Positions 34,545-46,093 of a stretch of DNA of 64,000 nucleotides are shown here, in pieces. The notes beneath the pieces were generated by a model. It saw only the letters and a list, made by a program, of their open reading frames with translations, did not search any database and had not been told where the DNA came from. Origin of the DNA: Angiostrongylus vasorum. Its lineage: Eukaryota; Nematoda; Chromadorea; Rhabditida; Metastrongylidae. The stretch's first letter is position 1; every line of letters begins with the position of its first letter. The stretch lies in NCBI GenBank assembly GCA_018806985.1, contig JADANN010000200.1, positions 141,001-205,000 of the forward strand, read 5' to 3'. Made by a program: the position numbers and the translations under genes.

Positions 34545-34815
34545 AATAAAGCTCTCGTCGTTGACCAGTCTCTGAGGGTGCGCCATGCATTCGACTTCAT
34601 AAGCATCGTTTTGAGGTGACTGAATGCATAACTAGTGTTTACAATGACACGCCGTGGCCTACCGATATATCGAGCCAGTGCTGCTATCCTCCCAGACACG
34701 TCTGGTACCAATTTGTCGACCTCTTAGGGATAGAAGGCTTAGTGGACCATGGGAGTGAGGATCGATTCCACTTGTATGTTGCAAGGCGCCTCCGACCACT
34801 GCGCCAGACACGCCT
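34545..34815 (-). repeat. SINE-1, near full length
   Basis: Plus-strand text runs AAAGCTCTCGTCGTTGACC to CACTGCGCCAGACACGCC. It faces the copy at 33935-34215 (tail to tail). Confidence 0.88.
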
Positions 34816-35894
34816 TATTATTACTCTTCACAGAAGAAAAAACGTTTGTAGAAGCTTGCAGAGATCCATAATTCGTAGGGTGCGGTAGACTCATCATAAA
34901 TTTGCTATAATGAAATGCTATGTACAGCATTATTCTATGAGGAAATAGCTCAAGAAATAAGCGATAGAGAGTGGCTGTGACCAATCAATCCCTTATGGTT
35001 ACATTATTCAATTCCTACCAACAGATAGGTAGGTGATCGAAGGCATAATTTCTTTTTGGGATGGGGTACAGAAGTCTTCCGATATCTCAAGTCAATGTTT
35101 TTATTTCCTCAGACAAGACGCCACCGCGATTATTACCATTTAATTACGACTGCTTTATGTCACACCTAACAACGTGCTAACACTGCTCGTTGACCACTGT
35201 TCACCTTGACGTTGTAGTTCAGTGCGAAGGCGCGCTGGCGCAACGTTTATTATCAAAGTTCGCATCCATGCCCGTGACGATACCTCATGCACCACTCCGA
35301 AAGATAGTGTAGAGACCGAAACTGTCGGAAGACACTGAGGCATAGCACCGCTTTTGTTTCGTTCCTAGGAAAGGTTAGTTGGAGTGTCCCTATCTATTTT
35401 TTTGCTCACCACCGTTGAAATCGTCATTCAGGTATTTACTAGACGAGTCTCTAGAGTCTATTCAGCACAAAAGATTATCTCTGATACCAATTTTACTTCA
35501 TATAACCTTCAAATAGATGTTGATTGCATGGTATTACAATGCAGCAATGCTTTTTGACTTTTTTTCTGAACGGCATTCTTCTTGCTGGTACCTTCTTTTT
35601 AAGGTCAAACCACGACAAAGCATTAGCTAGAGGAATGAGAAAAATCCTCTGGAGAAGAAAAACTCAAATATCGAGGAAAATTTCACGCAAAAAGTTGCTT
35701 GGTTACAGATTTATTTGAAAGGAATCTATTCATTGTATTGAACGAGAATGTTCTTGCGACGTACAACCCCATTTGTCTGAAAGTATTACCAGTAGTTCTG
35801 TTGAAGAATCACTCCTGAATAGTGATTTTTCATGCTTCAAGTTTTTTCTCTCATCTTTTTCAGTCGATTGAAGAACTTATTCCTTCTCAACTTA
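34816..35894. other. Unassigned, short ORFs only
   Basis: A plus-strand ORF from ATG at 35539 to TGA at 35718 starts hydrophobic (MQQCFLTFFLNGILLAGTFF) and ends strongly basic (RKILWRRKTQISRKISRKK). It has no splice or promoter support. A minus-strand frame at 35155-35343 has no recognised family. Confidence 0.3.
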
Positions 35895-36185
35895 TTAAAT
35901 TGTCTCCATCCCACGCTACGGAGGCCCTTGCTCTACGTTTCTCTCAGCAAGTTTTCTACCTAACGCTGCCATCAGCAGTTTGCACGTCTGCGGATTGACG
36001 GAAACTACCTGGGAGAAACACAGAGCAAGAGCTTCCGTGCCGCAGACTGTAATGCGCAAGCCCGCGGAGAAGGAAATCGTGGTTTGATCTAGCCTTGGGT
36101 ACAAATTTTGAGAATATCTCAGCGTCGTTGTGGTTGTAATTCACATCATACCCTGCAGTGAAAATTTGTAGCAGGCAAAAAAAAG
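35895..36185. repeat. FB1 inverted pair, diverged
   Basis: Left part on the minus strand reads CTGATGGCAGCG..CTTGCTGAGAGAAACG like the FB1 lead-in; right part on plus contains GCCGCAGACTGTAATGCGC, GTGGTTTGATCTAGCC and GAGAATATCTCAGCGTCG, ending TACCCTGCAGTG. Confidence 0.6.
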
Positions 36186-36359
36186 AAAGGTTGATATTCT
36201 GTCCATTCTCTTAAACATTATCGCTTTCTTTCGTTCATTCCTACAACTCTTCAAGCTTTCATCATTTCATTCTGTCTTTCTCTCTGTTCTTTCCGTTATT
36301 CTTTCCTAACATCAATTCTTTTGCAACTCTCAAAAAAAAGAAAAATTCTCGAACTCTGA

Positions 36360-36453
36360 GCATATCAGGACGGAATCTTGTCTCCGGTTTCTTCAACAGC
36401 ACCCATTCGTAGACAATACGATCTTTGTCTCCCATAGTTTCATGATCGAATTT
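36360..36453 (-). CDS. Possible exon, unidentified
   Basis: After ATATAATTTTAG the minus strand is open in phase 0: KFDHETMGDKDRIVYEWVLL followed by KKPETRFRPDMLRV. Composition and acceptor look like a real exon, but no good GT donor is seen before the frame runs into T-rich sequence, so the 3' boundary is a guess. Family unknown. Confidence 0.35.
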
Positions 36454-36955
36454 CTAAAATTATATAAACATTTCTTGTCGACGGGATCTCATAATATGGC
36501 AAAAGAAAAGTGACATTTTAATTAATATAGTTATAAAAGGGTGTTTCGTGTTTATTCCTATGTTTTGATATCCAGCTTTATTCTTCTTTACTCGAGAACA
36601 AGCGGCTTTTGTTATAAACGATCTGGGGAAAAAACCCACATGGATTACGAAAAATACGCTATAAACACTCGCTCTTGATGGAATCAGATCCGTGTAAAGT
36701 TATTTCTTAAGTCCCTATGAAAGATAAAAGAATTCAATTATCTTGCTCAGTGATGAACAAGGGAACGAAAGTTGGGAGGTAGTAGAGGAAGCTTTCGGGA
36801 AGGAGGACGACAACATCACACGGCGACCTGATGCAGTTTCGTGTTTTGTTTCCATTTCCCTTCATTTAAAATTCTTCTTTTTTGTCATATTCACAACAAG
36901 AATGTTATGTTGACAGTCGCCAGCATTTTTTTATTAACTAGAGAATTCGAGATAA

Positions 36956-37231
36956 TCAGTACTTCATAGACTTCTCCAAGGCAGTTCGTTCCAATTCTCT
37001 GATTGCACATAAAAAATCTCCCGTACTACTACAGTTTTTTGGTTTGTTTATAACAACAACTATGTGGAAGCGAAAACCAAGTTTTTGAAATCCTGCGTAG
37101 AAGCGAGACCTCTGCTCACTGAGATTCTTCCTTAAGCGCTCAGGTACGACGAGTTTAGACAAAGAAAACGAGTGTGTTGCCTTGACGATATCAGAATTCC
37201 TTTGTATTGTAATGAGTAAATGCTTATCTTC
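36956..37231 (-). CDS. Open frame of 91 residues, unidentified
   Basis: Open from just after a TAA at 37232-37234 to TGA at 36956. Content is protein-like (HLLITIQRNSDIVKATHSFS; RSRFYAGFQKLGFRFHIVVV; LCAIRELERTALEKSMKY). There is no ATG near the start and no clean polypyrimidine acceptor, so it is either a terminal exon with a poor acceptor or a mobile-element remnant. Family not recognised. Confidence 0.35.
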   Translation of the reverse strand, partial: EDKHLLITIQRNSDIVKATHSFSLSKLVVPERLRKNLSEQRSRFYAGFQKLGFRFHIVVVINKPKNCSSTGDFLCAIRELERTALEKSMKY

Positions 37232-37647
37232 TTATCAAAGAATTCTAGATTCTCATTTTCTTTTTTCTTGTTAAAAGTCTTCACCTTAGGTTTAAGATAT
37301 TAAGCAGAAACAGTTTATCTGAAGTGGAAAGGTTAATTTCTGGACATGTGAGACGTATATGACTCACGACAACGCATAGCTCGTGAAACTTCCGTTATGT
37401 TCGCACCTCAATCACAGGTAACGGAACCTCGACGAACTGACCACGATATCAACGTAATACATCGGATGCGCTTACTTGCTTACTTTAGTGCTTCAATAGC
37501 CAGTGTTCACGAATCACGAAGACTTCTGTGGATGCCAAAACAATTTCCAATTCACTGGCAGTTGGCTGGTTAAACAACGTCGGAGGCCATGCTAGGATTG
37601 CTTCACTTCATCACTGCTAGCAGATCGTTGTCCATGTTGAGACCAAT

Positions 37648-37692
37648 GTCATATATATATATATATACATATATATATACATATATGTATAA
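37648..37692. repeat. (TA)n microsatellite
   Basis: ATATATATATATATACATATATATATACATATATG. Tyr/Ile-rich frames across it are artefacts. Confidence 0.9.
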
Positions 37693-37699
37693 TTCCTGG

Positions 37700-37935
37700 C
37701 ACTGGTTTACTCCTTGATCTGTTTTTTTCATAGAAACAACGAACTTCTTCTCTTCACAGCTTGAAAGACCGTGTTCAGGGTAAACCCCAGTTATATATCG
37801 AAGTTCGGTCATGTTCGCTAGACTAAATCCACAAGTCAACCGCCTTCCTGGAACAATCCTAATCGTAAGGCAACGGGCCTCCCTGTGATCCACGAGGACA
37901 GTCATGGCTTATGGTGAAGATCTGGAAAAGTTCCA
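37700..37935 (-). repeat. RepA-like, strongly diverged
   Basis: Minus strand GTGGATCACAGGGAGGCCCG, CCTTACGATTAGG and a CAGGAAGGCGGTTG block align with the centre of RepA (GTGGATCAGAGGGAG..CTTTGATACCAGCATGGTGG). The match is weak. Confidence 0.4.
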
Positions 37936-38406
37936 GCATTGCTATTTTCGAATCATGGAGAAAACTGTTGTCGATTTGCACTTAACATGCTAGCGAGAGA
38001 TTCCCACGTCGTAGCCGAACTTTATTAAGATCCCGCCATGTCTGTCGATGACGTCAAGCAACGAAACGGAAGAAATGTCGTTCGACACAGTTAAAGTGAC
38101 AACTAGCCATTCTAAGTTCTTATGTAGGAACGTTACATTAAAACAGGACATCAAAAAAGGTTAGCGCCGTTAGTCTCAAGTTGAGATTAATTCCAATTTA
38201 GGTTTGTATATAATACATGCGTATAATATTAACCTATATCCTTTAGGTTAAAAAAATACTTGGTACAAACTATCATGTTGTTTTCTGCTACTTTCTTTTT
38301 GTCCTAATGGAAGCGTTTAAATATCTATCAATAGAAGACTTCTCGTCCGATTTACTAGAAGACTTCAGAAATACGAATTTGGTTTAAAAAAAGAGTAGAT
38401 AAAAAA

Positions 38407-38664
38407 GAATAAAGCTCTCGGCGCTGATGAATCGTTGAAGGATGCGCCACGCCTTCGATTTCATTATGGATCGTTGGAGGTGACTGAATGTCCGGCCTTT
38501 CCAATGACTCTCAGTGGCCTACCGTTGTATCGAACCAGTGCTGCTATCATGCCAAGCATGTGTGGCACGACCCCAGAGGGATGGAAGGCTTGGTGAGCCA
38601 GTGAAGCGGGAGTCGATCCCGCATGTGTTGCTGGGCGCCTCCGACCAATGCGCCACACTCGAAC
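38407..38664 (-). repeat. SINE-1, near full length
   Basis: Tail AAAGCTCTCGGCGCTGATG, body lacking the GGTACCAATTTGC block, head CAATGCGCCACACTCG. Confidence 0.85.
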
Positions 38665-38724
38665 TTTGAACAAAAGTTGATAACTTCAAAAAAATGTTGT
38701 TTCTCCAACTATAAGAAAATAAGA

Positions 38725-38885
38725 ACTTCAGTGGTGCAATGGGTAACAGTGAACACGTGGAATCGGTGATTGCGGATTCGATCTGGCCTCGAGTCTAAGT
38801 TTTGCTAATATCTCATCATCATTATGATTGTATTTCAAATACTACCCTGCCGTTAAAAAAAATAATATACAGTGGTCAAACGTTG
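38725..38885 (+). repeat. FB1-family single copy with tRNA-like head
   Basis: CAGTGGTGCAATGGGTAAC resembles an A box and GCGGATTCGATCTGG a B box. The tail CTAATATCTCATCATCATTATG..TACCCTGCCGTTAAAAAAAA is shared with FB1 elements, linking the FB1 tail to a different tRNA-like head. Confidence 0.65.
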
Positions 38886-38959
38886 TAAATTCCAAGAAAA
38901 TGCTATGCAAAGTCTCTTTGCAAGTTTAAACTTTCTACGTACTGCCTACTGTTTTTTTG

Positions 38960-39275
38960 ATGGCAGGGTATATTGCGAAATATAACTTTAACGAAGCTGA
39001 GATATTTGCAAAACTCTGACCGCAGGTGCCTATGGTGGGGAACGAACGCGCTATTGTCCTTTCCGGGGAGTATCATCCCGTTGACGGGTGATTGCTGATG
39101 GCAAAAGATCGATAGAACTAGCTGAGAGACAGGCGAAACGAAGGACCCGCATGGTGTGGTGGTGAACGCGTTACTCCCCCGGAAAGGACAATAGCGCGTT
39201 CGTTCCCCCACCATAGGCACCTGCGGTCCAGAGTTTTGCAAATATCTCAGCTTCGTTAAAGTTATATCTCTTTGC
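38960..39275. repeat. FB1 inverted pair
   Basis: Left arm (GCTGAGATATTTGCAAAACTC, GGAACGAACGCGCTATTGTCC) and right arm (GGACAATAGCGCGTTCGTTCC, GAGTTTTGCAAATATCTCAGC) are near-exact reverse complements. The spacer holds CGTTGACGGGTGATTGCTG, also present at 62560. It ends about 60 bp downstream of the MSP gene's last stop. Confidence 0.85.
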
Positions 39276-39333
39276 AAGGTTGTGTCACATGGAATCTACA
39301 ATAAATCGCTGTGAAACTTTGTGGTTGTTTTGT

Positions 39334-40950
39334 TCAACTGACTCTCAGTGTGACGGCGACGTTAATTTTCTCTTTGCTCTTCAGAATTCCGTATGGTGGA
39401 TAGGCAATCACTCGAGGAATACAATTTCCCTGAAAAGTACAACATCCCGTAAATTTCGCGCATAATGGAATATTCTGAGTTTCTAACGATTGACGACATC
39501 TGTAGAACGTTGTTCTCTCTTGCGTTCATAGTATTGACAAGTAGCAGTTCCAGTACAGTGAAATTACATTTATTTACTAATTACGATTTTGTAGCACTCA
39601 GATTACAGCGTTTGTCTTTTTTAGGAGCGTCTAACCGCTATTCAAATGCGAATCATTAAACTCGTTATGTAATGAAGATACCTTTAATCGCGAACGCCAT
39701 CGGATGTATGGTGTTATTCATGATGGTCATATGGTAGGTGACATTATCGAAATCGAACGGCGCGTTAAAAACCTGGCATTTATATTTATAATGTAACTTT
39801 TATCGTTTGCCAAGGTAGTCATGGTTTAATGTCACTACCAGGCGATCTAATGGACGAAATATGACTTCATGAATGTTAACAGCTGGGTTGATTGTAACGT
39901 TTTCGATACCGGGACCATCAGAAATTTTGTAAAAATCGTCAGATTCCATAGGATTTTTTCTCTCTATTTCGTTCAATACCTGAATGTTTGAATTTTGTCG
40001 ATGGAATTATCTAAAGCAATTCTTAGCTAGAAAAAAGCGGTGTAAGTTAAAAAATCTCAAAATGGAGAACGATACCCTGCATATCAGTAGCGCTCGTGGT
40101 TGGAAGTGCCCCCACCGTTTCCTGAGGCTTCACAGCACTCGCTCTGAAATAATGTATTGCACGTTTTTGGGTTTAAACATATAAGCGGACACAATGTATA
40201 ATTCAAATCTTCTTAGTTATCTATGCTAAAAATACTAGAAAAAACTGAATCACTATGGAAAAGAATAGTAGAGTTTAAATTTTTTTGCACATCGAAGGTG
40301 TCATAGTATTATTTTTTATCGTTCAAACACAACAACAGAAGTGGCTCATCTGTAAAATAACACTTAGGGATTCGGAACCACAACAAATAAAACTGGTACA
40401 ATTATCAAATATAAGCGTCGCTTACCTTCTTCTCCTTGGGAGTCTCACCACTGGATTCCTGTCCTTCTCCTGGAGTCGTTGATATTGCAGTGTGTGTGCT
40501 CTCGTATTTTTTCCGCTCGTCTCCAGGTCCAGACAGGGTTGCAGCCTTAGTGCTTTCTTTTTTCTTTGGCTCATCTCTAGGTCCGTATGAGATTTCGGTG
40601 TTGGCGCTTCCTTCTTTCGTTGATTCACCTCCAGGTTCAGATGGGATTGCAGTCTTAGTGCATTCATCCTTCTTTGATTCACCTCCATGTTCAGATGGGA
40701 TTGCAGTCTTAGTGCATTCATCCTTCTTTGATTCACCTCCATATTCAGATGGGATTGCAGTCTTAGTGCATTCATCCTTCTTTGATTCACCTCCATATTC
40801 AGATGGGATTGCAGTCTTAGTGCATACTTCTTTCTTTAATTCATCTCCATGTGCACGTGGGATTGCGGTCCTAGTGCTTTCTTCTTTCCTTGCTTCATTT
40901 CCAGGCTGAGATGATACTCGAATGCCAGAACTCGACTGCTTGAATTCTGT
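39334..40950 (-). CDS. MSP-domain gene with 18-residue repeat exon; possibly broken
   Basis: Exon 40950-40426 (525 nt, phase 0 both ends) follows TTTTAAATTCAG and ends AAG|GTAAGC. It encodes about eight 18-residue hydrophilic repeats of the type GGESKKDECTKTAIPSE. Exon 39979-39800 follows ACATTCAG and reads GPGIENVTINPAVNIHEVIF and RPLDRLVVTLNHDYLGKR before TAA. The same frame stays open past that TAA to 39682; the part from 39772 (VFNAPFDFDNVTYHMTIMNN..MAFAIK) matches the first half of nematode MSP. Exon 39429-39334 follows GTACTTTTCAG and gives the second half (AYPPYGILKSKEKINVAVTL) with a TGA stop, but its phase does not fit the GTATCT donor at 39681. Either alternative splicing, an undetected small exon, or pseudogenisation explains this. 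MSP-fold proteins are nematode cytoskeletal/signalling or adaptor proteins. Upstream exons not identified. Confidence 0.6.
40632..40860. repeat. 54-bp coding tandem repeat
   Basis: Units such as GATGGGATTGCAGTCTTAGT plus GCATTCATCCTTCTTTGATTC recur every 54 bp. The three central units are almost identical and flanking ones diverge. The unit is a multiple of three and codes for the 18-residue repeat in the MSP gene on the minus strand, which is the spliced frame; plus-strand frames through it are shadows. Confidence 0.9.
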
Positions 40951-41429
40951 CTGAATTTAAAAGTAATTAAGTGATAATACATGAATATATATGTGCATGC
41001 ATATGTGCTATTAGGTCTCATGTATCAAGCATATGCATTTGGTTCCCCTAATCCGCTTTCTACCGACTAGTGAACATTCCCAATCATATTACATTCCATT
41101 CGAAAAGTAGGATCAAAAAGTGGCTCACTACTAGTTATGAGATTTCGTCACTTACTATCTTACTAAGCAAGCGTTTGTGCTCACCTTTTCCAGTTAGAAT
41201 ATAATCATCTTTCTTAACTCTTCCAACTCACTGTCTGTTGTTTCTTATAAATTTTTTTGCTTGGTGGTATGCAACTTTATTGGGAATGTGGTTGAATGGT
41301 TTACGTCCATTTATCAAAACTATACATTCCTCTTAGTCGAGGGCGAGAAAATTCGAAAAAAAAGCCCACGCAAATAAAAAGTACAGACTCTACTAGTGGA
41401 GAAGTTGTTACAAAGGATTATAGGAAGAA

Positions 41430-41690
41430 ACCGTTCGGCGTTGATCAACCGCTAAAGAATGCCGCGTGCATTCGACACCATTAAAGAGTCGTAGATGTCA
41501 TTAAAAACATATTTGGCCTATAAAATGATTTACGCGACGCAATCAAAGTATCAGTTCAATGCTGGCATCCTCCTAAACAAGTCTGCCACCATTCTGCGTG
41601 TTGTCGATTGTTCCAGGGAGCAGGATTGAACCAAAGACCCACTTGTATTGCACAGTACCCAAAAGCATTGTGCAACACGCGTCCCAACAT
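41430..41690 (-). repeat. SINE-1, diverged
   Basis: GTTCGGCGTTGATCAACCGC, GCATTCGACACCATTAAAG, ATTTGGCCTATAAAATGATT and CATTGTGCAACACGCGTCCC match SINE-1 in order with many changes. Confidence 0.7.
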
Positions 41691-43044
41691 GAACAATGCG
41701 TAGTTATCTATGTCCTGCTGGTGAACAACTTCGTTTTCGTCTACTATTGGGAGATGGACAAGATTCTCTCAATAGTTAAGGATATAAGAAGGAAACCCTT
41801 ACGACAAGGTAACCTTTAGGAAATCGTTATGTAATATTCAAAAAAGGAAAAAGAGCACAGCGAAAAGTAGGGTTTTGTCTTGTAACCCTTTAACTAGAAG
41901 ATGTTACTCAGTTCCCGGAGAGATTTTCGATCGACAGAGAGACAGAGAAGAGACAAATCGCTTACATAAGATGAGAATTTGATCATGTCATGGAAAGCGT
42001 AAATGAAAGGGGAGACAAACCGATAAGAAGGTTGAAAAATTTTTTTCTGTTGTTCATTTCATGTGTGTCCCAGCATGTGATGAACACGCACTTTCATCAT
42101 TGAATTTTAGAGCGGTCTAGTTTTTGCTAGTGAAGAAGTTAATTTACTTTGCTTTTATTATTCCAAAAACCTCGTTCGCAGTTTCTTTTTTTCTTTAGCT
42201 TCCAAATACAACCGGAGCTGGAAAGTACAACACTTTGCAAAAAAGGGGTGTTACCACAACACATTTGGTGTTTAGGTTTTAATTGCACCTAGAACCTCGC
42301 TTCTTATACGATCGATAAACACGAAATGCATTACTCTTTTTTGTATGGACATGAGTGAGACTGTTGACTAGCCGTTTTTATGTAAAAGCTATCAGTATCA
42401 GTGTTTCTTATTCTGACTAGATGTGATATGAAGGAAGTTTCTTGTCGTTATTCTGTGCATGGAGCTATGGAGATTATTTCACATCAGAAATGTTCAAATT
42501 TGTTTTCCGAGTCTTATGTCCTAAAAAAAACCAAATCAGGCCAAAAAATGAATGAAAAGTGATGGACGGTCTTTAAACGCATTGTGAGCGAATAAATGGC
42601 AGGAATAAATACGTAAATGTATGCCCAGTGCGCTATTTTTAGTGCTATTTTTAGATACTTCCTATTACGAGTACATTACTGCAGGCCTCGTACAGTACAC
42701 TCTACTGAAAATTTTACTTGATATGAAGTGGATTTCTTTGTAACTTTTGGACCTAATTTTTTGGAGCTATTTTTAAAATGGACTTGGCATACATTTAGCT
42801 CGCCTGCAGCGGATTCCTTGCCTCCAACTGGAATCTCTGGGATACTTCTCCTCCCTCCTCATCCTCCTCCTTAATTTCACTAGTACTAAATTTTTGCTCC
42901 TTCTTTAACTATTCTTCATATTACTCATATGGGAGCGAGCTATTTTTTTTATGGAATCAAGTATTTAACTAAGAACTCCAATATTGCAATATTTCCTACG
43001 GTTTCTCTGGTCTAGGAGAGTGTTTCCCACAAAGTGCATCCATT
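41691..43044. other. No feature recognised
   Basis: AT-rich. One acidic minus-strand frame at about 42815-42900 (SEIKEEDEEGGEVSQ) after AAAAATTTAG is protein-like, but its phase fits no neighbouring exon. Confidence 0.3.
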
Positions 43045-46000
43045 TCATCCTTGTTGAATATCCGATTTTTCATCAGTTACCTGGAAAATTCGACACATTT
43101 TTTTTGTAAATGCCCAACTTTGTCAGTACAGTATAAACTGCCAAGTTCGTAGTATTGAAGTAGGAGAATGTTTTGTTTACCTTTCCATAAATCGTCTCTC
43201 TGATCCTGTCAACCAGTCTAGAAGGTTCCAAGAAAAGCATGAGAGCAAATAAAAAGTTTGAAAACATAATAGAGTGGAATCTTTTCCAATTCATGATCGC
43301 CAAGTGTGAGAATGCCAAAAATGCTCCTGCAAGAGAACGGATTAAACATCATTCTTCCAGACGATTTTACTTAAGAGACTAGAACTAAGGTGTAAAAATC
43401 TGTGATACTTCAGTTAAATAGAAAGATTTAGTTGATTTTTGCACGAGAGTTATATTCATACAGATTTGCGTTTTGTAGTACATGGTTCGAGCTTGAACTT
43501 GTTCTATCATGCTCGGACGATCGCCTAACTAATGGGAGGACTTGGTCCCTTTCATACGAATCGCTTTCATCTAGGAAGATTGCTAGTCACAATCAAACAG
43601 ACTTTCTTCCGACTGACAATGGCTGACAGTTACCTTTGATGACGAACCATGAACACGCATGCATGGCCTACGTTTTCAGAAAAGAGCTCGCTGACGGTCA
43701 TTTGACCTCTCATTTATGACAAAAGGTGACAGGTTCTCTGGTCACAACGGAACGAAGTGCACAATTTCTAGGGATGATGGTTGTAAGGCAACGAAACAGG
43801 GGGCTAGCTGTGAACACCAACTGCAACTCAGTAGGAGTCATCTATCCATCTATGGTATTAAATAGGTGTAAATAAATGTTGTACAATGTTATTTATAGTT
43901 GTTTAATAGGACTTTCTGAGCAACTCAAAGCCTATTAATCAATAGTTTGCCGTACTTGAATAAAGTATGCTGCTTGCTTATTCCTATGCTAGCGCAGTTC
44001 TTGTGTTTGGCAAATTATATTCTTAGGCCAGCTTGACTAGATTCCATTGGACAACAAAGGAAGAATTTGGCTTAAAGATTTCGCAAAAAATGGATTTGTC
44101 CGGAACCGATTTTTCAGCGCAGCGTAGTGGTTAAAGGTACCTTGCAATACACGGTCATCTGTTCGATACCATGCTCCAGGCCATTCAAGCTATCCATCTT
44201 TCATGGATTAGCAAATTGCTACCAGACTTGTCTGGATAGATAAAAAACACTGACTTGATAGATCGGTGGACCTCGCCACTCACTGTATAGGCCAAATATG
44301 CACTCAATCATGGCTAAAATGCTGAGCAGAGGACATGCATGGCTCATCCCTAAGGGATTGGTCAACGCCGACATCACCGTCAACCGTTAGTAGAAGTTGT
44401 ACGAGTAGAAGGAAGTACTTTTACTGAGATCCTCTGAGTTAATATCGTAGTGAATTTCGCTAAACAAGCTTATGATCTATTCAACTATAAGTTGTTGTCA
44501 CTTTTATCCCATTACTGTGGTTTCGCTGTAGACTAAATTCTAATGAGTAACAGACGATTATGTAGCAAATCACAAAAAAAGCCGGGTGACTATTTTAATC
44601 TCGCACTTATTAGCAGAGAGATTTCGTTACTAACTGAAAACTTGTACCAAGTCCGAGAAACTTTCTTTCAAGTTGGTGTGGTAAGAAGTTCATAGGAAAA
44701 GAAACGCAGTGTGTTCTCCGTCAAAATCTAGTTGTTTTAAATCCTTAGAACGCAAATATAATGACAAACGACAACACTCATAGATTCCTATGAAATCAAG
44801 CTTCATTAGGTACTATGGCCCGAGATGCGATATCGATGGTGATGGGAAAAATTGCAGCGCATTAGAATATTCTACACAGTTGTGATCATTTCTTAGTAAT
44901 GTTGGCTGTCGGAACTGGATCGCTATGTGTTTCGATGTCTCATTTGCAGATCTGGGATCTGCCCGCAGAAACACGCAATTCTTCCTATTTACGACGTGAG
45001 GATGCTGAATCTCGTACAGCACACACATCGCTACGATGTGGACACAACGTCGTCAACACGACGTCGCCACTACGTCCCTAACCAAGGCGTATTTCACTCG
45101 ATCGTTGAAGACGTCTGTGATGGTGTGCCCGTTCTTGTACTGCACCGAATATCATGTCGAACTAATATTAGAACATAAATTCATTAAAAGTTGATGTTTA
45201 ACCGTGTTTCTCTTTGTGAACGTCTTTTTTTCCAGCTTTCGAATTGTACCGCTTGTTCAAACAGAATTCTGCTGAAGACATTCAATCCTGTAGCCCACAA
45301 TGGGAGATGAAAAACGGTCCGTTTCATGACCGAGTCTCATTTCCGAATTCATTTCGATGAAACGAACAAATCATGAGAGCTTGTCGTCTTTAAAAGCTGC
45401 TGTCAAAAAGTTGGTCTCGGAAACGTCATCGCCATCCCAAAGTAGATTATGGTCAATGGCCATCTATTGTATTGTATTAGCAAACCGAACCATAGCAATT
45501 TACTAAATATCATTAGTCCATTCCCCGAGTCGCAAACTATTCTCAATGGACAGGAAAATTTTTTCCTTATGGTAAAAAAAAGGGAACAAGAAAAAATTCT
45601 GAATTACTGTAAATCGAATTCTGGAACATTCTTTGTACCAAGTTTCAGGCAGATTGATAACATTTCTTATACATCGACTTCTGCACCGACTTACCAGTAG
45701 ATGATCATATCTTCCCTCGAGGGTGCTTCTTTCGGATAACCAAAAGTGGTGACCAGTGGCACTGTCAGCATAATGGAGTTACAGACAGCCCTTGCATAAT
45801 TCGTGATCGTGCATATCACTATTACCAATCCGGAGATTGCCACTGCCAACTGAAACATGCCGTTTGGTTTTTTGTTATGAGTGATCATTATTATTATTAT
45901 TACATCTGTTGTTATTATTTTGGCTACTAATATTTACCCGACCCTTCATCATATCAACTGTACGGACTCCATCACTTGCATTCGATTCGTATTCCCCATA

Positions 46001-46093
46001 TTCATCGTCCGCAATGGTCTTCGAACATTTCGCGTGGTTTTGGCTGCTACTTGAGGATTTCGTCTTCTTCTCATGAATGTCGTAGAATGCTGG
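43045..46093 (-). CDS. Multi-exon membrane protein, partial model
   Basis: Exon ending 45938 (open from 46093) is polar (DEYGEYESNASDGVRTVDMM) and ends at GTAAAT in phase 0. Exon 45849-45695 follows CATGTTTCAG and ends at CTG|GTAAGT, encoding a membrane segment (LAVAISGLVIVICTITNYAR) then TTFGYPKEAPSREDMIIY. Exon 43326-43181 follows TCTCTTGCAG (MNWKRFHSIMFSNFLFALML then EPSRLVDRIRETIYGK) and ends at GTAAAC. A 12-codon terminal exon 43080-43045 follows TTTTCCAG (VTDEKSDIQQG, stop) with matching phase. Between 45695 and 43326 phases do not fit, so at least one exon is missing or the gene is damaged. A transporter of the major facilitator type was considered, but too few membrane segments are visible. 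A SINE-1 sits in the large gap. Confidence 0.45.
44112..44390 (+). repeat. SINE-1, plus orientation, diverged
   Basis: GCGCAGCGTAGTGGTTAAAG head, CTACCAGACTTGTCTGG body, AGATCGGTGGACCTCGCCAC, tail CCCTAAGGGATTGGTCAACG. Confidence 0.75.

Noticed and set aside
35863..35999. Plus exon after CATCTTTTTCAG (SIEELIPSQLIKLSPS)
   Set aside because: Most of its length falls in the inverted FB1 pair at 35895-36185.
40436..40909. 157-codon plus-strand frame with serine/proline-rich repeats
   Set aside because: The opposite strand has both splice sites in phase and the protein-like repeat; the plus frame is open only because the repeat unit is 54 bp.
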